64,000 bases of DNA from Xanthocytophaga flava (GTDB lineage Bacteria; Bacteroidota; Bacteroidia; Cytophagales; 172606-1), in NCBI GenBank assembly GCA_030068525.1, contig JASJOS010000014.1, positions 1 to 64,000 of the forward strand, read 5' to 3'. Of the stretch, positions 1-9,300 are shown piece by piece. The notes under the pieces were generated by a model. That model made no database searches, was not told the DNA's origin, and saw nothing but the letters and a program-made list of their open reading frames with translations. Both the position numbers and the translations under genes were made by a program. Every line of letters begins with the position of its first letter. Within the stretch, counting starts at the first letter, position 1.

Positions 1-74
1 AGCATTTTTACTACTTCACTTTTGAAATCGGCACTGTATTTACGCCGTTTACTTGTTGTTTTTTTGCCTTTCAT
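1..74 (-). CDS. IS3-family transposase OrfA, N-terminal 24 codons only
   Basis: Reading leftward from an ATG at 74 gives MKGKKTTSKRRKYSADFKSE and then VVKML before the window ends. Basic residues followed by a YSADFKSEVV-type segment are typical of the N-terminal helix-turn-helix of IS3 OrfA proteins, which bind the element's ends. The rest of OrfA and the OrfB integrase, usually made by frameshifting, would lie outside the window. The start is 27 bases inside the terminal repeat, the usual place. Confidence 0.75.
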   Translation of the reverse strand, partial: MKGKKTTSKRRKYSADFKSEVVKM

Positions 75-125
75 TTACTTGCTAAGTTAAGCAAGTTTTG
101 TGTCCCGATTTTTAGGACCACCTCA
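1..125 (-). mobile_element. IS3-family insertion sequence, left part cut by window edge
   Basis: The terminal sequence at 101-125 has the look of an IS3-type inverted repeat (its reverse complement starts TGAGGTGGTCCTAAAAATCG), and a transposase orfA start lies just inside it on the minus strand. The element runs off the left edge of the window, so its other end, orfB and target duplication cannot be seen. Its outer end abuts the interior of a plus-strand reading frame (codons continue from 126), so it probably inserted into a gene. The IS3 assignment rests on the orfA start and terminus only. Confidence 0.75.
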
Positions 126-280
126 GTGCTATTGTTGATTATGCTTGTTATCTTTACAGTAAGAATCGGCATAAAAAAGCATCAGAAGTTCTTAAACAAG
201 CTAAAGAAATAATTAAAGATGTGATGTATCATCGACAAGTTGATCTAGATAGATTGGAGTCTTTACTTATGAAAAGTTAA
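126..280 (+). pseudogene. C-terminal stub of an unknown gene truncated by the IS element
   Basis: An open frame enters directly from the IS boundary and runs about 50 codons to the TAA at 278-280. It has no start of its own. The peptide is lysine-rich and predicted helical (segments such as KKASEVLKQAKEIIKDVMYH and VDLDRLESLLMKS). It ends 11 bases before the ATG of the nucleotidyltransferase, so the two were probably one transcription unit before the insertion. I do not recognise the family. Given the neighbour it could have been a partner gene of a nucleotide-second-messenger system, but that is inference from position alone. Confidence 0.55.
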
Positions 281-291
281 TATATCTCCCT

Positions 292-1173
292 ATGAAAAGA
301 ATTGATGATGTATTTGATAAGTTTGCTAAAGATATTTTGGTGAGAGACTCTCCTCTCATGATCCAAAGTCTGAATGCACTAGACAATTTGTTGTTAAATA
401 AAAAGAATTTTTCTTCATCGTTTACCTTTGAGTCAGGTTCTTCCATGAAGGGAACTGCTGTAAAAGGATATAGTGATTTGGATCTCTTTGCGGTTATCAA
501 AAAAGAACAAGCGTGTTGTCCTGCAAAATGTTTAAATCAATTAAAGTACATTATTTCTGCTCAATATCCAAATACAATCATTGAGTTAGAAGTTCCAGCA
601 GTTGTACTTCAATTTAAAACTAGAAAAAAAGTTGAAGTAGTACCTTGCTTTATTAATGGGGAGATTTCTACGAATACCGGAAAGTATATGGCCTATTACA
701 TTCCTGATGGTCTTTGTAAATGGAAATTTTCAAATCCAATAATGTATTATTTTTACCTTAATCAAAGAGATAAAGAACTCTTTGGCAGACTAAAACGTCT
801 CATCCGGCTTATTAAGGTTTGGAAATATAATCACCGAATTCCTCTTTCTTCATTCTATTTAGAAGTTTTTGTGACTGATTATGCAAGTAAGTTGCCAAAG
901 ATTATATACAGTTTGGATCTGAAATATTTATTTGAAAAGCTAGCCTGTTCTGAGCTTTTACCTATCCACAATTTATTAGGCATAGATGTTAATATAAATC
1001 CATTTACTGATAAACGTGTCACTAACGTGTTTACGAAGGAAGAAAGGACTATTATAAAGGCCTGTAAATCTTATGCCAAAGATGCATTGGATTTCGAGGA
1101 TAGAAAAAAGGAAACTGATACAGTAAGAGAGTGGAGAAAAGTATTTAATAACAAAGGATTTACTATAAAATGA
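292..1173 (+). CDS. CD-NTase-like (SMODS-type) nucleotidyltransferase
   Basis: The 293-residue protein has the polymerase-beta-type nucleotidyltransferase signature. A GSS turn at residues 49-51 is followed by DLD (D62 and D64), and a later strand VEVVP provides a third acidic residue, E115. The helical segment around residues 165-190 (LKRLIRLIKVWKYNH, then PLSSFYLEVF) matches the C-terminal helical domain common in bacterial cGAS/DncV-like enzymes and related OAS-like nucleotidyltransferases. Such enzymes make cyclic oligonucleotides in CBASS defence. No effector, ubiquitin-like-transfer gene or HORMA/TRIP13 gene is next to it. The upstream gene is truncated by an IS, so the system is probably broken or orphaned. 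It could instead be a nucleotidyltransferase with another substrate. It converges with the glycosyltransferase gene, with only 8 bases between. Confidence 0.7.
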   Translation: MKRIDDVFDKFAKDILVRDSPLMIQSLNALDNLLLNKKNFSSSFTFESGSSMKGTAVKGYSDLDLFAVIKKEQACCPAKCLNQLKYIISAQYPNTIIELEVPAVVLQFKTRKKVEVVPCFINGEISTNTGKYMAYYIPDGLCKWKFSNPIMYYFYLNQRDKELFGRLKRLIRLIKVWKYNHRIPLSSFYLEVFVTDYASKLPKIIYSLDLKYLFEKLACSELLPIHNLLGIDVNINPFTDKRVTNVFTKEERTIIKACKSYAKDALDFEDRKKETDTVREWRKVFNNKGFTIK

Positions 1174-1181
1174 CCTGACAT

Positions 1182-2351
1182 TTAGATTCTTTCATTAGTA
1201 TAAACATCCTTTATAAACTCCCAATATGCTTCTGCAATTACATTTACTCCATACTGGCTATATAAGGTATCCTGGGTATGAGTAATGCGTTGTAGTAGCG
1301 ATTCGGCAGGAATAGCCAGCAAGTCTTTTATTCCATCTGATACAGTGGCAGCACTAACAACGGCGCTGTTGGCATGCAGAAACGACTGATACGATTCCGG
1401 ATACTCTCTGGTCAAAAGGACAGGTATGCCTGCCGCTAATCCCTGAGTGATGCGGATGACTCCTTTTTTTGGAAACCAGTATTGTTGAAAGTCGCTGAGA
1501 AACTCATTAGAAAATCCGGGAATAACATAAATGTCGGCCAGTTCCAGCAACCATTCCATCACTTCGGGACGGAATGGAGCATGGATATAAAGACGGAAAC
1601 AGGATTCTAAGCTGCTATGACCTGCCAGTAAAGCCAGTTCCTGAAAATAGTCGCCGTGAGTAGCTATTTCGGTTGGTTTGACAGGTGCTGTAACAATATG
1701 GTAATCGATGCGGACTTGACTGTCTTCTGCATATTTTTTTACATTTTCAACGGCTCTTCTGAAACTTCGGTGGTGTAATGGATAACCTGAGGAGAGTAAC
1801 AGGATAGATTGGTGCTGACGGTACTTTTCCTGAAACCAGCTTCGGGGGGAAAGTCTGCTGGGAAAGTCAATGACATCAGGAATATGGACTGTTCTAACGT
1901 TATAGCGACTGCCAATCTTTCGTAGTTCTTCACTAGTCGCTATAATGCCATGTGCCTCAGACAACATTTGTGTATGCAGCATGACACGGCTTTGCATCTC
2001 AGGTGCGGGGTTTTCAACATGAGGATCAGAGAGATGTGCAATAGTGATTCCTCCAGCAGATTTAAATTCCTTTAGTACAGGTAAAGACTCCTCAAAATTG
2101 TAGCGGATGAATATTCCAACATCACCATTGCTAATGTGAAAATCACTGATAAATTTTTGAGGGTCTTTAATTATATTTCTTTGGAAGGAAAGATGTTCTT
2201 TCTCTGAATAAATATTGGCATAGACAATCTCAATCGCTTTGTTTTTTCTAAGGTATTCTGCTATTCTAGCAGTTAAGCGTGTGGTTGCTCCTGAACTTAG
2301 TTGTGGATTTCCTGGAATGCTTTCCTCAGAAAAAATAAAGAGCCTTTTCAT
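1182..2351 (-). CDS. Glycosyltransferase-like protein (GT4-like, GT-B fold)
   Basis: This 389-residue protein has no signal peptide. It opens with a short strand (MKRLFIFSEE) and a glycine-rich loop (SSGATTRLTARIAEYLRK), as in the donor/acceptor Rossmann domains of GT-B enzymes. The second half contains ADIYVIPGFS and then ITQGLAAGIPVLLTREYPES. That matches the pattern of the GT4 C-terminal domain, in which a glycine/alanine-rich helix start and an alpha/beta segment bind the nucleotide sugar. The canonical EX7E pair is not clear, so activity and substrate are unknown. The ATG at 2351 is the first in frame. A ~120 bp AT-rich gap separates it from the next minus-strand gene, so it may have its own promoter. 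No sugar-pathway genes are adjacent. Confidence 0.55.
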   Translation of the reverse strand: MKRLFIFSEESIPGNPQLSSGATTRLTARIAEYLRKNKAIEIVYANIYSEKEHLSFQRNIIKDPQKFISDFHISNGDVGIFIRYNFEESLPVLKEFKSAGGITIAHLSDPHVENPAPEMQSRVMLHTQMLSEAHGIIATSEELRKIGSRYNVRTVHIPDVIDFPSRLSPRSWFQEKYRQHQSILLLSSGYPLHHRSFRRAVENVKKYAEDSQVRIDYHIVTAPVKPTEIATHGDYFQELALLAGHSSLESCFRLYIHAPFRPEVMEWLLELADIYVIPGFSNEFLSDFQQYWFPKKGVIRITQGLAAGIPVLLTREYPESYQSFLHANSAVVSAATVSDGIKDLLAIPAESLLQRITHTQDTLYSQYGVNVIAEAYWEFIKDVYTNERI

Positions 2352-2472
2352 TGTGGGAGTTTAAGTTTGGTGGTAGTGGGCTGCAAATTAAAGAAGTCTA
2401 AATAATAATAGTCTTTTCAATGATTTCACATATAACATAGAGAATAATCTTCAACATAATTACATAATAGCT

Positions 2473-3075
2473 TCATTTTTTACCTCCACTTAATCCCGCT
2501 CCTAATCGAAATACCCAAGGAGAATTATAGAGCTGTTTGTTAAAATCGTTGTTGTTGTAATTAAAGTTATAGAGCACTGTAATCTGAAAAAACGATTTAC
2601 CTCCCGTATTCATGTTTAACGATAGTCCAGCCAGAGGATTCACTACCCAGTCACGCCTTTTATCTTCTCTGTCATCAAAATAAGGGTAATTCAACGCCTC
2701 TGTCTCGGCCTGTAAAAACAAAGGCTTATACAGCCTTCTGGCTACAAATACTCTGCCTCCGTATACATGCATCGGACCCGGTTTACTGGTAGCCACTGGC
2801 GAAACCAACCCTTCTTTATTGTAAATATAGGTAGGTCCCAAGCCTGCCACCAGGTTGTCTGTAAATTTATAACCCAGCAGGGGAGAGGCATTGATCAGTA
2901 GCGGTTTAATCTGAAAGCTGACATTGCCGGCAAATACCCACGGACTGTTTTTTGACTTTTTCTTTTGGCTTTTTTCTTTTCGTGGCGTGTAAAGCGAATC
3001 GGAAGCAGACTGAGCGAAACTTTTCTGAACAAGAACAGACATAAGTACGAGCAGTCCGAATAAATAGGTTTTCAT
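2473..3075 (-). CDS. Small exported outer-membrane beta-barrel-like protein
   Basis: The 200-residue product starts with a clear signal peptide (MKTYLFGLLVLMSVLVQKSFAQ, cleavage after AQ). A lysine-rich stretch (RKEKSQKKKSKN) follows. The remainder alternates aromatic and polar residues in short strands with glycine/asparagine turns (for example ASPLLGYKFTDNLVAGLGP) and ends in VFRLGAGLSGGKK, as in small Bacteroidetes outer-membrane barrels. No enzymatic motif is visible. It lies 35 bases downstream of the CHU_C gene on the same strand, so the two may be cotranscribed with the LRR gene. Function unknown. Confidence 0.6.
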   Translation of the reverse strand: MKTYLFGLLVLMSVLVQKSFAQSASDSLYTPRKEKSQKKKSKNSPWVFAGNVSFQIKPLLINASPLLGYKFTDNLVAGLGPTYIYNKEGLVSPVATSKPGPMHVYGGRVFVARRLYKPLFLQAETEALNYPYFDDREDKRRDWVVNPLAGLSLNMNTGGKSFFQITVLYNFNYNNNDFNKQLYNSPWVFRLGAGLSGGKK

Positions 3076-3110
3076 ACGTTTTTCATCGACAATGATTTTC
3101 TACAATAGTT

Positions 3111-4166
3111 TTAGCGTAACACTTCTACCCAGCCAAGTTTGGGTTTAAAACCTGCTTTTTCCAGACGGTAATAATACATACCTGATAAAAGGCCTTCTGC
3201 TGTCCAGTCCTGTTGATAATTAGTACTTCGATAGATAATTTCTCCCCATCGGTTGCAGATTTGCAGATTCCATCCTGCTCGTTTAAGTCCCCGAAATGCG
3301 AAAACATCATTTTTCCCATCTCCATTAGGTGTGATTACATTGGGAATAAAAAATACAGACTCACATTCTTTGTCTTTTACCAGCATCGTATCTCTGTAAG
3401 TCACACAGCCATTACTGGCAGTCAGATAGTATTTCCCTGTTTTTTGAATCCAGAGATTCTGCTCGTTGGAGAGTAACTCTCCCTGCTCATCCTGCCATTG
3501 CCAGTGAGTCATTGGCTCAACCAAAGTAGAAGTCCCTGTTACGAAAAGCGAGTCATCTACACAGACAGTGAGTGATTCAGGTAGAAAGTCTGCTTTCTCT
3601 ACACTCTGGATATGATCGATCAGCAGACGCCCCAGGTAGGGTTTACTTTCTGTGAAATAAATCTCAAAGATGAGTAAGGGTTGTGTCTGATGCGCTGTAA
3701 ACGAGACCTGATATGTTTTCCAGTTGTAATGATCAACTAGCGGAGAAACCCATAAAAGTTCCTTTCTGTCACAAGATTCATTGCCACTCCACACCCTCAG
3801 GCAGGCTGGGCGGTGATACCCATCTGCATCTGTAAAGGTTGCGGAAAAAGCCAGATCCAGCCGAAAGCAATAGGAATTACCTTGTTGAAGAAAGACTTTT
3901 TGTGAAATAGCTTCATAGGTATTATTACTACGGCAAACCATACTTACATAACTTTTACCATCTGAAGGAGGGGTAACCACACCAAAATAACCTGGTTGTG
4001 TGTCAGGAGTGCTTCCCTCTCCACAAATATCCCAGCCTGGAGGAGGAATATTTATTTGAACATACCCTTCCATACTGGGATTGGAAAACACAATAGGTGT
4101 TTGTGCTAGTGCTGATATACTCAGCAATAGCAATAAGACAAGCTGATAAAAAGAAGTGATTCTCAC
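3111..4166 (-). CDS. Secreted protein with C-terminal CHU_C (type IX secretion, type B) sorting domain
   Basis: The 351-residue protein has a signal peptide (MRITSFYQLVLLLLLSISAL, then AQ). Residues ~25-190 look like a galactose-binding-like jelly roll (FSNPSMEGYV start, VCRSNN, CLRVWSGNESCD, LLIDHI end). A short Ig-like segment with paired cysteines follows. The last ~80 residues are a textbook CHU_C/gliding-motility-associated domain: FFIPNVITPNGDGKNDVF, then ICNRWGEIIYRS, GLLSGMYYYRLE and a terminal VEVLR. In this phylum the domain targets a protein through the type IX secretion system, so this is probably a cell-surface or released protein. Its binding target is unknown. It sits 23 bases downstream of the LRR gene, so they are likely one operon. 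Confidence 0.85.
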   Translation of the reverse strand: MRITSFYQLVLLLLLSISALAQTPIVFSNPSMEGYVQINIPPPGWDICGEGSTPDTQPGYFGVVTPPSDGKSYVSMVCRSNNTYEAISQKVFLQQGNSYCFRLDLAFSATFTDADGYHRPACLRVWSGNESCDRKELLWVSPLVDHYNWKTYQVSFTAHQTQPLLIFEIYFTESKPYLGRLLIDHIQSVEKADFLPESLTVCVDDSLFVTGTSTLVEPMTHWQWQDEQGELLSNEQNLWIQKTGKYYLTASNGCVTYRDTMLVKDKECESVFFIPNVITPNGDGKNDVFAFRGLKRAGWNLQICNRWGEIIYRSTNYQQDWTAEGLLSGMYYYRLEKAGFKPKLGWVEVLR

Positions 4167-4189
4167 TACGAATAGAGATTTTTATGCTT

Positions 4190-5860
4190 TTACAATCCAG
4201 GCAGGGAAACCACTTTGGTTTTCATCAGGCTCATCCGGAGCTTATCCAGTTCAGTTCGTGACAGATACTGAGTAGGTAATTTCAGATCATGCAAGCTACT
4301 TAAGCCATTAATCTGCTCAGGCAAAGATGTAATCTTATTGGACCATACATCGAGTGATTCTAATTTCTCGAGTCCTCCAATCGAAGATGGTAGGCTCGAT
4401 AATTGATTGGCAGACAGATCCAGTGAGGAAAGGTTTTTGAGCTTACCGATTGATTCTGGCAAACTGCTTAGTTTTCCCCCTGCCAGATTCAACTCTTTCA
4501 GATTGGCTAGTTCGCCAATAGATGAAGGTAGCTCAATGAGTGGATTTTCATTCAATGAAAGCGACTCTAATCCTTTGAGTCCATCCAGAGACGGCAGCGT
4601 TTGCAAGGCGTTCTGAGACAGATTCATTGACTGCAATTTTTCGAGTTTGCTGATTGATTCTGGCAATGAGGTTAGCTTGTTTCCAAATAGATTCAACTTT
4701 TCCAGTTTCGAAATATCCCCTAAAGAAGAGGGCAATTTTTCGAGCTTATTTCCCATCAGATTTAACTGTTCCAGGTTACCCAGTTTTCCAATCGATTCGG
4801 GCAGCGAAGTTAACTGGTTGCCTGTTAGGTTCAGCGATTTCAATGAGGATAGATTACCTAACTCAGAAGGGAGCGCAGAAATCCGATTCTGTAATGCTGT
4901 CAGCGATTCAAGTTTGGAAAGGTTACCTAGTTCGGATGGTAGCTTTTCGAGTGGATTGAGTGAAAGATTCAGATTCTGCAGGTTTGGCAGCTTTCCAATT
5001 GACGCAGGCAATTCTTTTAGTGAATTATTAACCAGTGATAAATCCTGTAGTTTAGTTAACTGAGTAATCTGATTGGGTAGTGTAGCAAGGGCTCCATTGT
5101 CTACTGAAAGCGATTGCAGATTTTTCAGTCTACCAATCGATTCTGGTAGCTGTGTCACTTTGCTCAAAGCCAGCTTGTACACCTGATCCGGATGTGCCAG
5201 TGCTTCTTGTAGTGACTGGAAGGTTTTGGTCATAGCCAGTTCATCTTTGGAAAGCAATCGATTGAGTTCGGCATTGCCCCGAACCTGCAGGCTTTTCAGA
5301 TTAGGTAGTGAATCAATTTTTTCAGGAAGAGAAGTCAGTTTATTATGGGTCAGCGAAAGGAATTGTAGCTGTTTGAGCTGAGTAATAGACTCTGGCACGG
5401 AAGAAAGCTGATTGGAGTCTGCTTTGAGGACTTGTAGTTGTTTAAGATTTCCAATCTGAGACGGAAGTGTTTTCAGATGTGAGCCGGACAAATCCAATAC
5501 TTTCAAGTTAGGAAATGAGCCAATCGAAGTAGGTAGCGAATCCAGATTCGCTAGTTTAAGTTTGTAGACTTTCTTAGGATTCTTGAGTGCCTCCTGCAAA
5601 GAAGTATATATTGGAGATTTGATGAAGGTAAGGGAGTCTGTTTTGCTCGATTTATCAGACGTACTTTTTGCTGATGCTACCTTTCCCGACTTTGCCTGTT
5701 TGTTCGTTTGCTGGGCGGAAACTTCGATTAGTCCACCTAAAAGAAACAGGAAGAGACATAGAGACTGAACAATGGAATTTCTTCTTACCTCTGAGAATAT
5801 TTTTTTCTTCTCTGAGATTGTGGCTGCTGAAAAGATGGACGAGAATAAAGATAAAATCAT
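4190..5860 (-). CDS. Exported leucine-rich-repeat protein
   Basis: The 556-residue protein contains about 17 LRRs of the 23-residue LPxxIGxLxxLxxLxLxxNxL type between residues ~95 and 540. Two cap-like segments, SLQEALKNPKKVYKLKLANL and a diverged copy SLQEALAHPDQVYKLAL, start the two repeat blocks, which suggests an internal duplication. The N-terminus carries a hydrophobic segment ending IEVSAQQ (about residues 32-50), fitting an export signal. About 30 residues precede it, so the true start may be an internal non-ATG codon. A serine/lysine-rich linker follows. LRR arrays of this kind bind proteins, and the ligand is unknown. It is the first gene of a run that continues into the CHU_C and barrel genes. 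The repeat DNA also creates long overlapping frames on the other strand, which are artefacts. Confidence 0.85.
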   Translation of the reverse strand: MILSLFSSIFSAATISEKKKIFSEVRRNSIVQSLCLFLFLLGGLIEVSAQQTNKQAKSGKVASAKSTSDKSSKTDSLTFIKSPIYTSLQEALKNPKKVYKLKLANLDSLPTSIGSFPNLKVLDLSGSHLKTLPSQIGNLKQLQVLKADSNQLSSVPESITQLKQLQFLSLTHNKLTSLPEKIDSLPNLKSLQVRGNAELNRLLSKDELAMTKTFQSLQEALAHPDQVYKLALSKVTQLPESIGRLKNLQSLSVDNGALATLPNQITQLTKLQDLSLVNNSLKELPASIGKLPNLQNLNLSLNPLEKLPSELGNLSKLESLTALQNRISALPSELGNLSSLKSLNLTGNQLTSLPESIGKLGNLEQLNLMGNKLEKLPSSLGDISKLEKLNLFGNKLTSLPESISKLEKLQSMNLSQNALQTLPSLDGLKGLESLSLNENPLIELPSSIGELANLKELNLAGGKLSSLPESIGKLKNLSSLDLSANQLSSLPSSIGGLEKLESLDVWSNKITSLPEQINGLSSLHDLKLPTQYLSRTELDKLRMSLMKTKVVSLPGL

Positions 5861-6385
5861 ATGAATTTATATTTTGTTACTAATTAGCGTTTTCTAACTG
5901 ATAAATATGGATTTTATGAATTTTTTTTACTTAAACTGTTTTAAATCAGTCGGTTGTGTGAAAAAAATACTAAAATTGGTAATGTAAGGAATTTATGCTT
6001 GTTAAGCTATATATACTAACCAATGCTCCCAATGATAGGAATAGGTATATATGTTTTCAAATAAAGCAAAAGGTAAACATTTCCTAGAAAAAACTTTTGA
6101 TTTTAAGCTTAAAATAGGATTTTGTCAGGGAAAAAATATTTTCTTTTTTTTTGATAAAATCTATGTTTACCTTTTTTGTCTTCTGTAATTAAACCTTCCA
6201 GAGAGATGACAAGCTTATGTTTACATGTACTTTACATTAGATAAGTTCAATTATTGGTAATCTATTGAAAGAAAGTTTTTGCCATGGTTAAGCGCTTGAT
6301 GTACATAGCTTTGCCTTGCTGTTTCATTCGTAAAATTCCTGTCTGTCTATTTTAATTTGTTACCTGTATAGTTTTACCACTTACT
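5861..6385 (+). promoter_or_regulatory. Intergenic leader of Rhs cassette A (paralogous to 22748-23076)
   Basis: This 525 bp AT-rich gap separates the divergent LRR and Rhs cassette A genes. From about 6058 to the ATG it aligns with the region before cassette B. Conserved blocks include TTAAACCTTCCAGAGAGATG, TTTACATTAGATAAGTTCAA, CATGGTTAAG.GCTTGATGTA and TCTATTTTAATTTGTTACCT just before the start. Conservation of noncoding DNA over ~330 bp suggests a long shared 5' UTR or promoter controlling both cassettes, or simply recent duplication. I see no known riboswitch and no clear transcription start. The 5861-6057 part holds nothing recognisable. Confidence 0.6.
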
Positions 6386-9300
6386 ATGATTAAGATTTTA
6401 CATTTACTTTTACCAATCCGTATCAAGCAATGGGGATTGTTTGTGATGACCTTATTGTATTCAGTTTTGGTCCAAGCTCAGAAGGCTAGCTCTTCATTGC
6501 CAACGGTTGTGCCACCTTCGCCCAATGCGGCTTCACTGGGTGTATTTGGCAATGTACCTATTTCCCTTTACACAGGTTTACCCAATGTGACTATTCCCAT
6601 TTATACGATTCAGTACCGGGATATTACTCTTCCCATATCCTTGTCCTATCATGGACAGGGAGTAAAAGTAGATCAGGAAGCGAGCTGGGTAGGTCTAAAT
6701 TGGGCGTTGATGGCTGGAGGGACCATTACCCGAACAATTCGGGGATATGATGATATACTTCACTATAACTTACGAAGAGGCTATCCCTATTTAACAGATG
6801 AGATACTTTCTCAGCCTGGCTGGGGTGTTCCACCTGAGGATGCTCCAGGAAGTGATTTTTACAATCAGGATGTGGCTGATTACGAGCCAGATATATTTTA
6901 TTACAACATAGGTGGACAGAGTGGCAAGTTTATTCTGGACAAGATTACTTCTCCTCCGGCAGGTCAGAAAATAACGATTAAGGGGATTCCGTTGGATGCA
7001 CAGAAAATATCGATTACCTATTATTCTAATTCAACTTCTACAGTTCCTGATAATTTGCCAGGTTACTGGGAAATCATTACGGCAGATGGAATGAAGTATC
7101 GTTTTGAAACCAAAGAATTCACTTTCACACGTCGTAGTAGTGGGGTCTGGTATGGAGCTGCTGATGCAGATAACAACTGTGTAAGCAACATGTCAAATGG
7201 CGAACTTTATGGGAACAGATCTCCCGATGCTTTACAAGAATATCATATTGATAATATTGATCCTACACTAAATTGTAAACAGGTGGGAGCCTGGCAACTG
7301 GATCAGATTAGTTCTCCTACAGGAGCAACTGTAGAATTTATCTATGATATGACCACCAATTATGCCTCTCTTTCGCCTTTAATGCGGGATGAAAGAAATG
7401 GAGGCGGATTTGACGTTATAAGTGGCAATGGTACTGAGACGACAACTTCCCAACTGATAACCAAAGAAAGACTTCTGAAAGAGATTCATTTTGGGGATGG
7501 AAAAATAGAGTTTATTACTGAAAACAGAGCCGATATTGGGTATCTTGGAACGTTTACAATTCCCAGTGGATATACCTTTACTCCATCTGTTCCTCAACGT
7601 CTCAAGCAGATTAAGATTACCGCAACTAATCGTACCCTGAATCTCGCAAATACCGTATTTAACAAAGTGTTTGAGCTGAAGTATGGGTATTTCAATCAGG
7701 GAAAAGCTCAGGAATACTTGCGGTTGAAACTAACCGAAGTAATTGAAAATACAGAAAAAAGACACCAGTTCTTTTATGATGAACGCATGCCACTCCCTTC
7801 CAAAAATAGCTTTGACAAGGATCACTGGGGATATTATAACGGCCCTTGGAATAATTATAGCAATACCCTGACTCAAATTCCATTGATGCGCTACCAGGCC
7901 CCTAATTCCGGTTCCGCTACAATTCTGAATCCTTCACGGCGTGGGGCAGATGTATTCACAATCCGCAGTGTAGATCAAGGAGTGACTGATTCAGATGGAA
8001 AAAAAGATTATCCCTATATGAAGGCAGGAATCCTGACTAAAATCATCTATCCTACAGGAGGATCTACTTCGTTTAACTTTGAACCCAATACCTATGAGCT
8101 GCGTCCGGAACTGGTAAGTGAAAGCGATGACAGTTATGAAATGAAAATTATAACAGCAGGTAATAACCATAAGTTTGATGCCAATGGAAACCTGCTGGCT
8201 TCTGATATGTCTGAAATCTTCGAGGTATCTCAAATTACAAATGTAAAGTTTTCTGTGACCAATGGGTCTGCTGTGTTTCTCAAAGCCTATGCACGTCCAA
8301 ATGATTTGATTTCTATTTATCCAGTTAATGCGGACGGTACGTTAGGGGCTACTCCAATATATACCAGTTCAGGTACAGGTTGTTTAGGACAGGTACAAAA
8401 TCCGGGTCAGAGTAACCCCTACGATTGTATTAGTGAAACATATACTTCACCTGGATACGACTTTACTATATACCCGGGCCGATACAGAATTGTATTTAAA
8501 AATATCTTTGTTCGTACTCCTTTATATGAGAATCCTAAGACGGGGATCGAGGTATTGAATGTATATTTTAAGATTTCATTTCCAAATTTTAGTTCAGCAA
8601 CCGCCCGTATAGGAGGTGGACTTCGTATCAGACAAACCGTCGATTCGGATGGAATCAATCCTTCCAAGGATATTGTCCGTAATTACAACTATAATTATAC
8701 AGATGGTATAGAAAAAAGTAGCGGCAAGCTGATGTCCAATGTGATTAAATATCTTTTTCCAACAAATTTTATCGATGATAACAATACGCGTATTATAGGA
8801 TATGTAATCCGTTCCTCAACCACCTATCCTTTAAGTTCCAGTGCGCAGGGTAGTAGTGTAGGATATAGCAAGGTGTCAGTGAGTATCGGACAAAACGATG
8901 AAGCAGGGCGGGAGGTATATTATTATTATAATGAACCAGAGCTGATCCGATATCCAACGGCTAAAAATAACTGTATTTATCTGCCTGATAGACCTTTCAA
9001 TGAAGACAAAAACATGAATGGCTTTTTACAGGAAAAGGATGTATTTGAAAAGAAAAACAACCAGTTGCGTCTGATTCAGAAGGAAGAATCCAGTTTTAAT
9101 ACCATCATATTAAAAACGGTGAAATCCTATTACTTTTGGGGTACCTGGAAATCATCAACCATGACCTTCCGCTGGCAGAATAGCACTACTCAAACTCAGA
9201 CTGCGGTTTCCTATGATGCCCAGGGCAATGCCCATCCGGTGGTTTCTGTAAGCCGAAGTTTTTCAGATAACCCGTTACACTATTTGCCTACCCGCAGTGA

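Noticed and set aside
292-1173. Complete CBASS operon
   Set aside because: No effector or accessory genes visible; the upstream gene is truncated and the downstream gene is on the other strand.
4407-5063. Long plus-strand open frames opposite the LRR gene
   Set aside because: They are serine/phenylalanine-rich mirror frames of LRR codons; no start signal, no family.
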